A DNA stretch of 11,756 bases from Lachnospiraceae bacterium UBA3287 (GTDB lineage Bacteria; Bacillota; Clostridia; Lachnospirales; Lachnospiraceae): assembly GCA_002362155.1 (NCBI GenBank), contig DETN01000157.1, positions 1 through 11,756 on the forward strand. The letters are read 5' to 3'. The notes under the pieces were generated by a model. That model searched no databases and was not told the origin of the DNA. It worked only from the letters and a program-made list of their open reading frames with translations. Shown here piece by piece: positions 1 through 5,717 of the stretch; the stretch's first letter is position 1; each line of letters begins with the position of its first letter. The position numbers were made by a program, and so were the translations under genes.

Positions 1-132
1 GGAGATGCGGGCATTATTCTGGAGGTCAAATGGGACAATTACCTGCCCTCCGTCATAAAGGACTGCGTCCAGACGCCCGGCAGACGGGTCACGGCCTTTT
101 CCAAGTACGCCCAGTGCCGGATCTATGACTGA
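1..132 (+). CDS. VTC-domain protein (polyphosphate-polymerase-like), 3' end only
   Basis: The window opens inside this gene; only the last 43 codons are present, ending in TGA at 130-132. The visible peptide contains ILEVKWDNYLP near its start and RRVTAFSKYAQCRIYD at the very end. This matches how bacterial VTC domains finish: a conserved Glu/Lys beta strand of the tunnel fold, then an FSKY-x-x-CR tail. Known VTC enzymes polymerise polyphosphate from ATP on the cytoplasmic side of the membrane. In Clostridia, VTC genes commonly sit just before a DUF4956 gene, as here, with 69 bp between them and no terminator. The family call is fairly secure because tail and neighbour agree. Activity cannot be judged without the N-terminal catalytic basic residues. 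Confidence 0.8.
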   Translation, partial: GDAGIILEVKWDNYLPSVIKDCVQTPGRRVTAFSKYAQCRIYD

Positions 133-201
133 GGATCCCCTGAGGGCAGCACAAGGTAAAACCTTACATAAAGTATTTCAAAAAACAGAGGAGAACAAAA
201 A

Positions 202-873
202 ATGTCATTCAGCGATATCTTCAAATCCAGCTTCCTTGAAAACGTAGCCAGCGTCAGCATCCTGGACATGGTCCTGGCCATGGTCCTGGCCTTCGGCCTG
301 GGCCTTTTCATCTACCTGGTCTATAAAAAGACTTATCAGGGCGTTATGTATTCCTCCAGCTTCGGCCTGACCCTGGTGGCCCTGACCATGATCACCACTC
401 TGGTCATCCTGGCCGTCACCAGCAACGTGGTCCTCTCCCTGGGCATGGTGGGCGCCCTGTCCATCGTCCGTTTCAGGACCGCCATCAAAGAGCCTCTGGA
501 CATCGCCTTCCTCTTCTGGGCCATCGCAGCCGGCATCGTACTGGCGGCGGGCATGATCCCCCTGGCCGTATTCGGCAGCATCGTCATCGGCCTGATCCTT
601 CTTTTCTTTGCAAACCGCAGGGAAAGTTCGGACCCCTATATCACCGTCCTCCGGTGCTCCTCCTCCGAAAGTGAAAAGGCCGCCTCAGCCTTCCTGCAGG
701 AAAAGGTGTCAAAATGCGTGGTAAAGAGCAAGACCGTCAGGAAGGACCAGATCGAGCTGACCATGGAGATCCGCCTGAAGGATGACAATACCGATTTCAT
801 CAACGCCCTGGCGGGCATTGAAGGCGTGGAAAGCGCTGTTCTTGTCAGCTACAACGGCGACTACATGGGTTAA
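202..873 (+). CDS. DUF4956 domain integral membrane protein
   Basis: A 223-residue protein starting at ATG 202 behind an AGAGGAG ribosome binding site at 187-193. The N-terminal two thirds is strongly hydrophobic, with roughly four to five membrane segments near residues 20-42, 55-75, 76-92, 103-120 and 122-140. Between them lies the family's conserved signature, LSLGMVGALSIVRFRTAIKEP-like, around residues 79-98. The C-terminal ~80 residues are soluble and look like a small alpha/beta domain of the ferredoxin/ACT type, as in MgtC-like proteins. No biochemical function is established for DUF4956. It regularly occurs with VTC-domain and CotH or beta-helix surface protein genes, so a role in membrane coupling of that system is an inference. 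It lies in an operon, with 15 bp to the next start. Confidence 0.88.
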   Translation: MSFSDIFKSSFLENVASVSILDMVLAMVLAFGLGLFIYLVYKKTYQGVMYSSSFGLTLVALTMITTLVILAVTSNVVLSLGMVGALSIVRFRTAIKEPLDIAFLFWAIAAGIVLAAGMIPLAVFGSIVIGLILLFFANRRESSDPYITVLRCSSSESEKAASAFLQEKVSKCVVKSKTVRKDQIELTMEIRLKDDNTDFINALAGIEGVESAVLVSYNGDYMG

Positions 874-888
874 AAAAAGGAGAATGTC

Positions 889-3099
889 ATGCAGGCAAAC
901 AGGCACTTTGACCGGATCTGTCTGGCGGTCCTGATATGCACGGTGCTTCTGACAGTCCTCTTCATGAACGGGGAATCCCTGGGCATACAGGTGGTCAGAG
1001 ACCTGGATACGGATACCAACGAAGGCTCCGCCTGGTTTACGGAGAACGACCTGGACGGCAGCTGGGACACGGAAGGCGCGGTCTGGATCACGCTGGAAGG
1101 CAGCACCGCCTCCGTAAAGGGAAACGGAGCCTATGTAAAGGGCTCTGACGTGGTCATCGCCTCCTCCGGCCGCTATATCGTGACAGGGGAGCTGACGGAC
1201 GGGAGCCTTATCGTGGACGCCCACAATAATTCCAAGGTATGGATCCTTCTTTCCGGCGTTTCCCTGACCTGCCGTAGCGACGCTGCCATCCGCATCGACC
1301 AGGCCGACAAGGTCTTCCTTACCCTGGCGGAAGGGACGGAAAACGTCGTGACAAGCGGCGAAACATACTCTGAAGAGGCCCTTTCTGACAATACCGGAGG
1401 CGCCATTTTCTCCCACGACGATCTGACTGTTAACGGAAGCGGTTCCCTTACCGTATCGGCTTCCTGTAAACACGGCATCGACGCCAACGACGACCTGGTC
1501 ATCACAGGAGGCACCGTCGTTATAGAAGCCCCTGCCGACGGCATCCATGCCAGCGACTCTCTGCGGATCTGCAGCGCAGATCTGACAATAAACGCCGGGG
1601 ATGACGGTCTCTCCACCGGAGAAGAAAACGCTCCCCTGTACATGGAATCCGGCAGCGTATCCATAACGGCCGGAGGAGACGGGATCCACTCAGCCGGAGA
1701 CATTACCCTGGCAGGAGGAAGCCTTGTCATCTCCGCGGAAGACGACGGCATCCATTCGGACACCTCCTTCCTCATTACGGACGGATCGGTAGTCATCAAC
1801 GAATCCTATGAAGGCATTGAGGCCCTCACCATAGACCAGCAGGGGGGCGATATATCTATCGTATCCTCAGACGACGGCTTTAACGCAAACGGAGGCTCCT
1901 CCGGCCAGCCGGGCATGGGAGGCTTCGGAGGCGGCCGCGGAGGAAGCAGACAGGATGCCTCCGGAGACCAGGGGGCAGGGGAAATGCCCGAATCGCCTCC
2001 GGAAGCAGATATCACGGATACGGAAGCCTCTGCGGAAAGCAGCGCATCGGATACCTGGATCCATATCTCCGGCGGCAGCCTGACCATCCTGAACGGAACG
2101 GGCAGGGACGCAGACGGCCTGGATTCCAACGGAGATGTCCTGATCTCCGGCGGCACGGTCCGGATCAGCCTCATCGGGAGCGGGGGCAACTCTGCCATAG
2201 ACTATAACAGCGAGGGCGGTGCCTCCTGCCTGATCACGGGCGGGACGGTCATTGCCTGCGGCGCTTCTTCCATGGCGGAAGCCTTTGACGAATCCTCTGC
2301 CCAGTGCGCTGTCCTCTTAAGCCTATCCCAGGAAACGGAAGCAGGATCTCTTTTTGATCTGCTTTCGGAAGACGGCACTTCTCTTCTGTCCTGGGAAGTC
2401 CCTTACAGCTTTACCAGTGTCAGTTTCAGCTGCCCTGAAATGGAAAAGGGCAGAAGCTACACCGTTAAGGCCGGAGACCATGAGGAATCCGTCACCCTGA
2501 CAGCCATGTCCACATCTGCGGGGACTGCGGGAACAGGCATGTCCTCCGGAGGTATGGCAGGCGGTTTCCGGGGCGGGGGCGGCAGGCCCGATCAGGACGC
2601 CTCTGCAGCTTATGAAGATCCGGCGGAATCTTCATCTTCCGGATTCCGCCGGGAAGGCGCCCGCAAAGGCGGCGGCCGGGGCAGGGACAGGGAAGCTTCC
2701 TTTGAAGAATCCTCCGCCGGAGAAATGCCCGAAATGCCCGGCGGAGAGCCCCCCGAAATGCCGGATGGGGAGATGCCTCAGATGCCGGACGGAGAGATGC
2801 CTCAAATGCCGGATGGGGAGATGCCTCAGATGCCCCAGACGCCGGATCAGGGGACTGCCGGGACGGAGGATGGAGAGGACGCTTCCCTTCAGGATCTTCC
2901 CTCGGACTCTCAAGGTCCCGGAATGACAGGCCGGGAGGAGGCTGCAGGGTCTGATAACACTGCCTCTTCTTCAGGACCCGAAGAGGCAGCCGAAAAGACT
3001 TCTTCCTATGACAGTGAAACATACCTTCTTTCGGCAGCATCCGTCATGGTTCTGGCGGCGGGTCTTGCAGCGGCCCTGGCCTTCAGAAGGCACAGGTAA
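889..3099 (+). CDS. Cthe_2159-type carbohydrate-binding beta-helix surface protein
   Basis: A 736-residue protein; AAGGAG lies about 7 bases before ATG 889. An N-terminal hydrophobic segment (about residues 10-27) acts as a signal or anchor. Residues ~50-330 and ~385-450 are built from short beta strands punctuated by recurring Asp-Gly turns (ADGIHAS, DDGLSTG, GDGIHSA, DDGIHSD, DDGFNAN, ADGLDSNGD). This is the pattern of the Cthe_2159 family, calcium-binding right-handed beta-helices that bind cellulose or pectin. A Gly/Arg/acid-rich insertion (~335-385) splits the helix. A small beta domain follows (~460-540), then a low-complexity tail rich in Gly, Pro, Met and Glu with a tandem MPDGEMPQ repeat. 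It ends in a membrane helix (~712-731) and the positive RRHR tail; no LPxTG motif is seen. It is probably displayed outside the membrane with a hydrophobic segment at each end. Ligand unknown. Confidence 0.85.
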   Translation: MQANRHFDRICLAVLICTVLLTVLFMNGESLGIQVVRDLDTDTNEGSAWFTENDLDGSWDTEGAVWITLEGSTASVKGNGAYVKGSDVVIASSGRYIVTGELTDGSLIVDAHNNSKVWILLSGVSLTCRSDAAIRIDQADKVFLTLAEGTENVVTSGETYSEEALSDNTGGAIFSHDDLTVNGSGSLTVSASCKHGIDANDDLVITGGTVVIEAPADGIHASDSLRICSADLTINAGDDGLSTGEENAPLYMESGSVSITAGGDGIHSAGDITLAGGSLVISAEDDGIHSDTSFLITDGSVVINESYEGIEALTIDQQGGDISIVSSDDGFNANGGSSGQPGMGGFGGGRGGSRQDASGDQGAGEMPESPPEADITDTEASAESSASDTWIHISGGSLTILNGTGRDADGLDSNGDVLISGGTVRISLIGSGGNSAIDYNSEGGASCLITGGTVIACGASSMAEAFDESSAQCAVLLSLSQETEAGSLFDLLSEDGTSLLSWEVPYSFTSVSFSCPEMEKGRSYTVKAGDHEESVTLTAMSTSAGTAGTGMSSGGMAGGFRGGGGRPDQDASAAYEDPAESSSSGFRREGARKGGGRGRDREASFEESSAGEMPEMPGGEPPEMPDGEMPQMPDGEMPQMPDGEMPQMPQTPDQGTAGTEDGEDASLQDLPSDSQGPGMTGREEAAGSDNTASSSGPEEAAEKTSSYDSETYLLSAASVMVLAAGLAAALAFRRHR
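2758..2829 (+). repeat. Three tandem 24-bp units inside the beta-helix gene (MPDGEMPQ x3)
   Basis: Three consecutive 24-base units start at 2758, 2782 and 2806. Units 1 and 3 are identical; unit 2 differs at a few positions, mostly third bases. Each encodes the octapeptide MPDGEMPQ. A diverged forerunner (EMPEMPGGEPPE) lies just upstream and a partial unit (MPQTPD) just downstream. The array sits in the low-complexity stalk between the beta-helix and the C-terminal membrane helix. Unit length is a multiple of three, so copy number can change without a frameshift. Confidence 0.92.
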
Positions 3100-3144
3100 G
3101 ATGATATCGGTCATTTTTTAAGTGACGCACTTTTTTCATAACAG

Positions 3145-3185
3145 AGGAGCCATGCGGAAAGTTTTTTTCTTTCCGCATGGCTCCT
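3145..3185 (+). terminator. Intrinsic terminator of the VTC/DUF4956/beta-helix operon
   Basis: A perfect 17-bp inverted repeat: left arm 3145-3161 (AGGAGCCATGCGGAAAG), a loop of seven T (3162-3168), right arm 3169-3185. It is followed on the + strand by TCTTTTT and, slightly later, a run of seven T. It lies 46 bp after the beta-helix stop codon. On the minus strand the hairpin also falls about 30 bp after the dehydrogenase stop but lacks a following U-run. It may protect that transcript's 3' end, yet its clear terminator polarity is +. Confidence 0.9.
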
Positions 3186-3216
3186 TCTTTTTCCGTGTTT
3201 TTTTACAGGCATGATT

Positions 3217-4293
3217 TTACATGCTTAAGTCTTCCTGCAGGATCCTGACCATTTCGTCTCCGCACTCGGAGGTGGAGGCTGTGCCGCCAAGGTCGGGCGT
3301 CAGGGCCTTTTTCTCCACAAGCATCCTTTCAATGGAATCCACGATCTTTCTTCCCCAGTCCTCATAACCGAAGAAATCCAGCATCTGGGCCGCCGTCCAG
3401 ATGGAGGCCAGGGGATTGGCAATGCCCTTTCCCGCAATGTCGGGAGCGGATCCGTGAATGGGCTCGAACATGGAAGGGAACTTCTTTTCCGGATTCAGGT
3501 TGGCGCCGGCCGCCAGGCCCATGCCGCCGGAAATGGCAGCCCCCAGGTCCGTCAGGATATCGCCGAAAAGGTTGGAGGTGACCACGATCTGGAAACGGCC
3601 GGGGTCCTTCACCATGAACATGGACGCCGCGTCCACCAGATAGGAATGGGTCTCCACCTCGGGATATTCCCTGCCCACTTCGGCAAAGATCTGGTCCCAG
3701 AATACCATGGAATAGTTGAGGGCGTTGGCCTTGCTGATGCTGGTCAGAGTCTTTTTCTCCTTCCTGGCCAGGTCATAGGCATAGCGGATGACCCTCTCGC
3801 AGCCCTTTCTGGAAAAGACGCCGTTCTGGATGACCACTTCCTGGGGGCTGTCCTTATAGAGCCATGCGCCGGATCCGGAATACTCTCCTTCGGAGTTCTC
3901 CCGAACAAAGGTCATATCGATATCTTCCCTCTTCACATCCTTCAGGGGGCAGGGGGCTCCCTCAAGCAGCTTTACGGGGCGCAGGTTCACGTACTGGTCA
4001 AAGCCGTGGCGGATCTCCAGAAGAAGGCCCCGGAGGGATATGTGGTCCGGCACGCCGGGATAGCCCACAGCTCCCAAAAGAATGGCGTCGTATCCCTTCA
4101 GGATCTCCAGCCCGTCCTCCGGCATCATCTCCCCGGTCTTTAAATAGTATTCGCATCCCCAGGGATAATCTTCAAAAACAAACTCAAATCTTCCGTCCCT
4201 GCGGGATACGCCCTTCAGGACCTTGACAGCCTCTGCAATAACTTCGGGGCCCACGCCGTCGCCCGCGATCACCGCGATCTTATATGTCTTCAT
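3217..4293 (-). CDS. D-malate / tartrate dehydrogenase family (isopropylmalate dehydrogenase-like)
   Basis: A 358-residue NAD-dependent beta-decarboxylating dehydrogenase. It closely resembles remembered E. coli DmlA (YeaU) and tartrate dehydrogenases: GDGVGPEV near residues 11-18, GAVGYPGVPDHISL at 74-87, FDQYVNLRPV at 98-107, VRENSEGEYS at 130-139, Lys188 in SISKAN, the signature NLFGDILTDLG at 241-251, and HGSAPDIAGKGIANP at 280-294. Arg95, Arg105, Arg131, Tyr138, Lys188, Asp221 and Asp245 are in the expected catalytic and metal positions. The family oxidises D-malate to pyruvate and CO2, or L-/meso-tartrate. DHISLRG favours DmlA/TDH over LeuB. The start at 4293 has AAGGAG 11 bases upstream; a longer in-frame start at 4404 would lie upstream of the promoter at 4358-4386 and reads as low-complexity basic sequence. 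Next door are tartrate dehydratase remnants, consistent with a dicarboxylate pathway. Exact substrate not provable. Confidence 0.88.
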   Translation of the reverse strand: MKTYKIAVIAGDGVGPEVIAEAVKVLKGVSRRDGRFEFVFEDYPWGCEYYLKTGEMMPEDGLEILKGYDAILLGAVGYPGVPDHISLRGLLLEIRHGFDQYVNLRPVKLLEGAPCPLKDVKREDIDMTFVRENSEGEYSGSGAWLYKDSPQEVVIQNGVFSRKGCERVIRYAYDLARKEKKTLTSISKANALNYSMVFWDQIFAEVGREYPEVETHSYLVDAASMFMVKDPGRFQIVVTSNLFGDILTDLGAAISGGMGLAAGANLNPEKKFPSMFEPIHGSAPDIAGKGIANPLASIWTAAQMLDFFGYEDWGRKIVDSIERMLVEKKALTPDLGGTASTSECGDEMVRILQEDLSM

Positions 4294-4315
4294 GTCTCTT
4301 GTCACTCCTTTTTTC

Positions 4316-4341
4316 CGGGCAGAAGCGCTGCCTTCCGCCCG
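4316..4341 (-). other. Stem-loop in the dehydrogenase 5' leader
   Basis: On the minus-strand RNA, CGGGCGGAAG pairs with CTTCTGCCCG (10 bp, one G-U) around a 6-nt loop. The odd pair is a G-U only in the minus-strand RNA (A-C if read from the plus strand), which fits RNA function in this orientation. It ends about five bases before the Shine-Dalgarno sequence and has no U-run, so it is not an obvious terminator. It could stabilise the message or modulate ribosome access. No known riboswitch class is recognised. Confidence 0.5.
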
Positions 4342-4357
4342 CTCTCTTCTAAGGTAT

Positions 4358-4386
4358 ATTTTATAAGGCACAAGTCTTCTTTTCAA
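4358..4386 (-). promoter_or_regulatory. Sigma-A-type promoter of the dehydrogenase gene
   Basis: On the minus strand, TTGAAA (4381-4386) and TAAAAT (4358-4363) are separated by exactly 17 bases. Each matches the sigma-70/sigma-A consensus at 5 of 6 positions. Transcription would begin near 4351, giving a leader of about 58 nt. This fixes the translation start at 4293 and means the dehydrogenase can be expressed even though the dehydratase genes upstream of it are broken. Confidence 0.7.
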
Positions 4387-4456
4387 CGGGCAGAGACGCC
4401 GCATACTCAGATGCAGCGGCCCCGGCCTGAAATAATATAAATGAGTTATGGAGAGC

Positions 4457-4906
4457 TTATTTGATGAACTTTACTTCCTTGCAGATCTTTTCGATCTGTT
4501 CGTCTTTCCTCTTGTTGTATTCTTCCTTCTTTTCCTCGAAGTAGTTGCGGCCCTGTGCGTCGATGGAAACGATCAGGGGACCGAACTCTTTGACTCTGCA
4601 GTTCCAGAGGGTCTCGGGCATGCCCAGGTCTCTCCACTCCGCTCTCACGATCTCTTCCACGGCGACGGCTGCCACCACGGCGTTGCCGGCGGGAATGACC
4701 ACATGGATGCATCCGAAGTCCTTACAGGCTGCCGCGGTCTGTTCCTTCATGCCGCCCATGCCCTGGGGACCAAGGCCGATGGCGTTGATGCCGTCTTCCA
4801 GGAGCTTCTCCATCTTTGCCGCTCTTTCGTTCTCGTTGTGGGATCCGATGGGACGCATCAGAGCCTTCTTGGAAAGAAGGGCTGCCGTCTCCACGGAGGT
4901 GGCGAC
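4457..4906 (-). pseudogene. L-tartrate dehydratase remnant: ttdA C-terminal piece fused in frame to ttdB C-terminal half
   Basis: The open frame reads through two different proteins. From 4906 to about 4754 it matches the class I fumarase / tartrate dehydratase alpha subunit: SVETAALLSKKALMRPIGS and GLGPQGMGG, as in E. coli TtdA (SVETAAVLSRKAILRPIGS). In TtdA the next residues are NSSVMGVHI. Here, at 4748-4756, the sequence jumps to the beta subunit: KEQTAAACKDFGCIHVVIPAG, then GMPETLWNCRVKEFGPLIVSID and a VKFIK end, as in TtdB. The alpha N-terminal two thirds, its last ~50 residues and the beta N-terminal ~100 residues are missing. All three alpha-subunit Fe-S cysteines are therefore gone. 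There is no ATG and no Shine-Dalgarno; the only possible start is an internal GTG at 4892-4894. The intact pair normally dehydrates L-tartrate to oxaloacetate (or is a fumarase-type relative). Certainly non-functional as a dehydratase. Confidence 0.85.
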
Positions 4907-4965
4907 GCTATGTCTCGTCCGGCATGCAGAAGTTCCTGGATTTCTGCCGGGAATATTATAAATGA
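4907..4965 (+). pseudogene. Tail of a LysR-type regulator gene (about 19 codons)
   Basis: On the plus strand the last codons before TGA 4963-4965 read RYVSSGMQKFLDFCREYYK. This resembles the usual end of LysR-family effector domains (Y-x-SPAxxxFLxFxREYY). It begins exactly where the minus-strand ttdA homology stops, at about 4907. In E. coli the LysR regulator gene ttdR is divergent from ttdA, the order expected here: ttdB and ttdA leftward, regulator rightward. The rest of the regulator, the shared promoter region and the start of ttdA appear to have been deleted. The match is short, so the family call is moderate; that this is a coding tail is suggested by its position just before the 4969-5007 hairpin. 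Confidence 0.5.
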
Positions 4966-4968
4966 CAT

Positions 4969-5007
4969 AAAAAGGCAGAGCCCCTCAAAAACCCAGGGCT
5001 CTGCCTT
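4969..5007 (-). terminator. Intrinsic terminator of the histidine phosphatase gene
   Basis: A perfect 12-bp inverted repeat: AAGGCAGAGCCC at 4972-4983 and its complement at 4996-5007, loop 4984-4995. On the minus strand the stem is followed by TTTTTATG, a five-T run. The first arm overlaps the last codons of the phosphatase gene, and its stop codon (4985-4987) lies in the loop. The same hairpin could stop transcripts arriving from the plus-strand regulator remnant, though the U-run is on the minus side. Confidence 0.8.
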
Positions 5008-5599
5008 CCGTATTTTCGATGATATCGGTGATCTTCCACCTGCCCTCCCTGCCCGTTTCCAGAACGAACATGGTGCAGTTGGTGATGGGAGGCTTCCAGA
5101 AATCCCTCATGGGACCGGGCTCCAGATACATGCGCATGGCATGCATCCATCCTCCGTGAGTGCACACCAGGGTGGATCCGGGAAGGTCCTCTTTCCTGAT
5201 CCATTCCAGAAAGTCCCCGGCCCTTTTTACCAGTTCCGGAAAGGACTCTCCTCCCGGAAGGGGGACATACCGGTCCGGAAAGCACATGAAATTCCGCATG
5301 ATCTCCGTATCTTCCAGAGTAGACCGCCCTGCCAGGGCTCCCACCTCGATCTCCCGAAGCCGCCTGTCCGCAAGGAAGGTCTCCCGGCTCCTGCCTGTCA
5401 CGAGCTCTCCCGTCACAAGGGCCCTCTGCAGGGGACTGGAATAGACCCTTTCAAAGGAAAGCCCCAGGTCTTCCACCCTCTTTCTGGCCCTGAGGGCCTG
5501 CCTTCTGCCTTCTTCGGAAAGAGGGATGTCCGTGGTCCCCTGGACCAGGTTTCCCGCGTTATAGTCTGTTTCGCCGTGCCGAAGCACATACAGTTTCAT
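4985..5599 (-). CDS. Histidine phosphatase superfamily protein (phosphoglycerate mutase-like / CobC-like)
   Basis: A 204-residue cytoplasmic protein. The phosphohistidine motif LRHGETDYN lies at residues 6-14 (catalytic His8), with SSPLQRA at 54-60 (Arg59), LREIEVG at 81-87 (Glu83) and CTHGG at 146-150 (second His148). These are all the catalytic elements of the RHG branch of the superfamily, and the length is typical. Members dephosphorylate small phosphoesters; specificity ranges over phosphoglycerate, alpha-ribazole phosphate, fructose bisphosphates and others, and cannot be read from sequence. No cobalamin genes are nearby, so a CobC role is unsupported. A purine-rich stretch, GGAGGAAGGGAAG, precedes ATG 5599. 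The gene is divergent from the thioesterase (118 bp between starts), and its own terminator overlaps the 3' end. Confidence 0.9.
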   Translation of the reverse strand: MKLYVLRHGETDYNAGNLVQGTTDIPLSEEGRRQALRARKRVEDLGLSFERVYSSPLQRALVTGELVTGRSRETFLADRRLREIEVGALAGRSTLEDTEIMRNFMCFPDRYVPLPGGESFPELVKRAGDFLEWIRKEDLPGSTLVCTHGGWMHAMRMYLEPGPMRDFWKPPITNCTMFVLETGREGRWKITDIIENTEGRALGF

Positions 5600-5717
5600 G
5601 CTGCTTCCCTTCCTCCGGTACTTTCTGATATACTTTCAGACAGAAAGAGCCGCCGCAGGCAGATCTTCCATCACGAACCATCATAGCACAGATACAGGAA
5701 AGGATCACAGGAAAGAA

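Noticed and set aside
709..1689. A 326-codon - strand frame opposite the DUF4956 and beta-helix genes.
   Set aside because: It spans two well-supported + strand genes and their junction; no start signal and no recognisable domain.
2758..2829. Tandem repeats considered as a CRISPR or protein-binding iteron array.
   Set aside because: There are no spacers, the units are in frame and encode a regular octapeptide, and the array sits inside a long coding region.
4294..4404. A possible 37-residue N-terminal extension of the dehydrogenase.
   Set aside because: It would start upstream of the TTGAAA/TAAAAT promoter and contains the leader hairpin. The family starts at the MKTYKIAVIAGDG-type sequence, which has its own ribosome site.
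4457..4894. The 145-residue chimera considered as an intact small fumarase beta-subunit gene.
   Set aside because: Beta subunits are about 185-200 residues with a different N-terminal half. The first ~48 residues here belong to the alpha subunit, and no usable start codon with a ribosome site exists.
5621..5647. Inverted repeat CTTTCTG / CAGAAAG between the divergent phosphatase and thioesterase genes, considered as an operator.
   Set aside because: Only 7 bp with no recognisable regulator nearby, and no clear promoter on either strand could be placed relative to it; this could be chance.
4448..5686. A 412-codon open frame on the + strand across the tartrate remnant and phosphatase gene.
   Set aside because: It is antisense to a clearly recognisable phosphatase with complete catalytic motifs and to the ttdB remnant. 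Its translation has no family features and is rich in His/Pro/Gly as expected of a GC-rich shadow frame.
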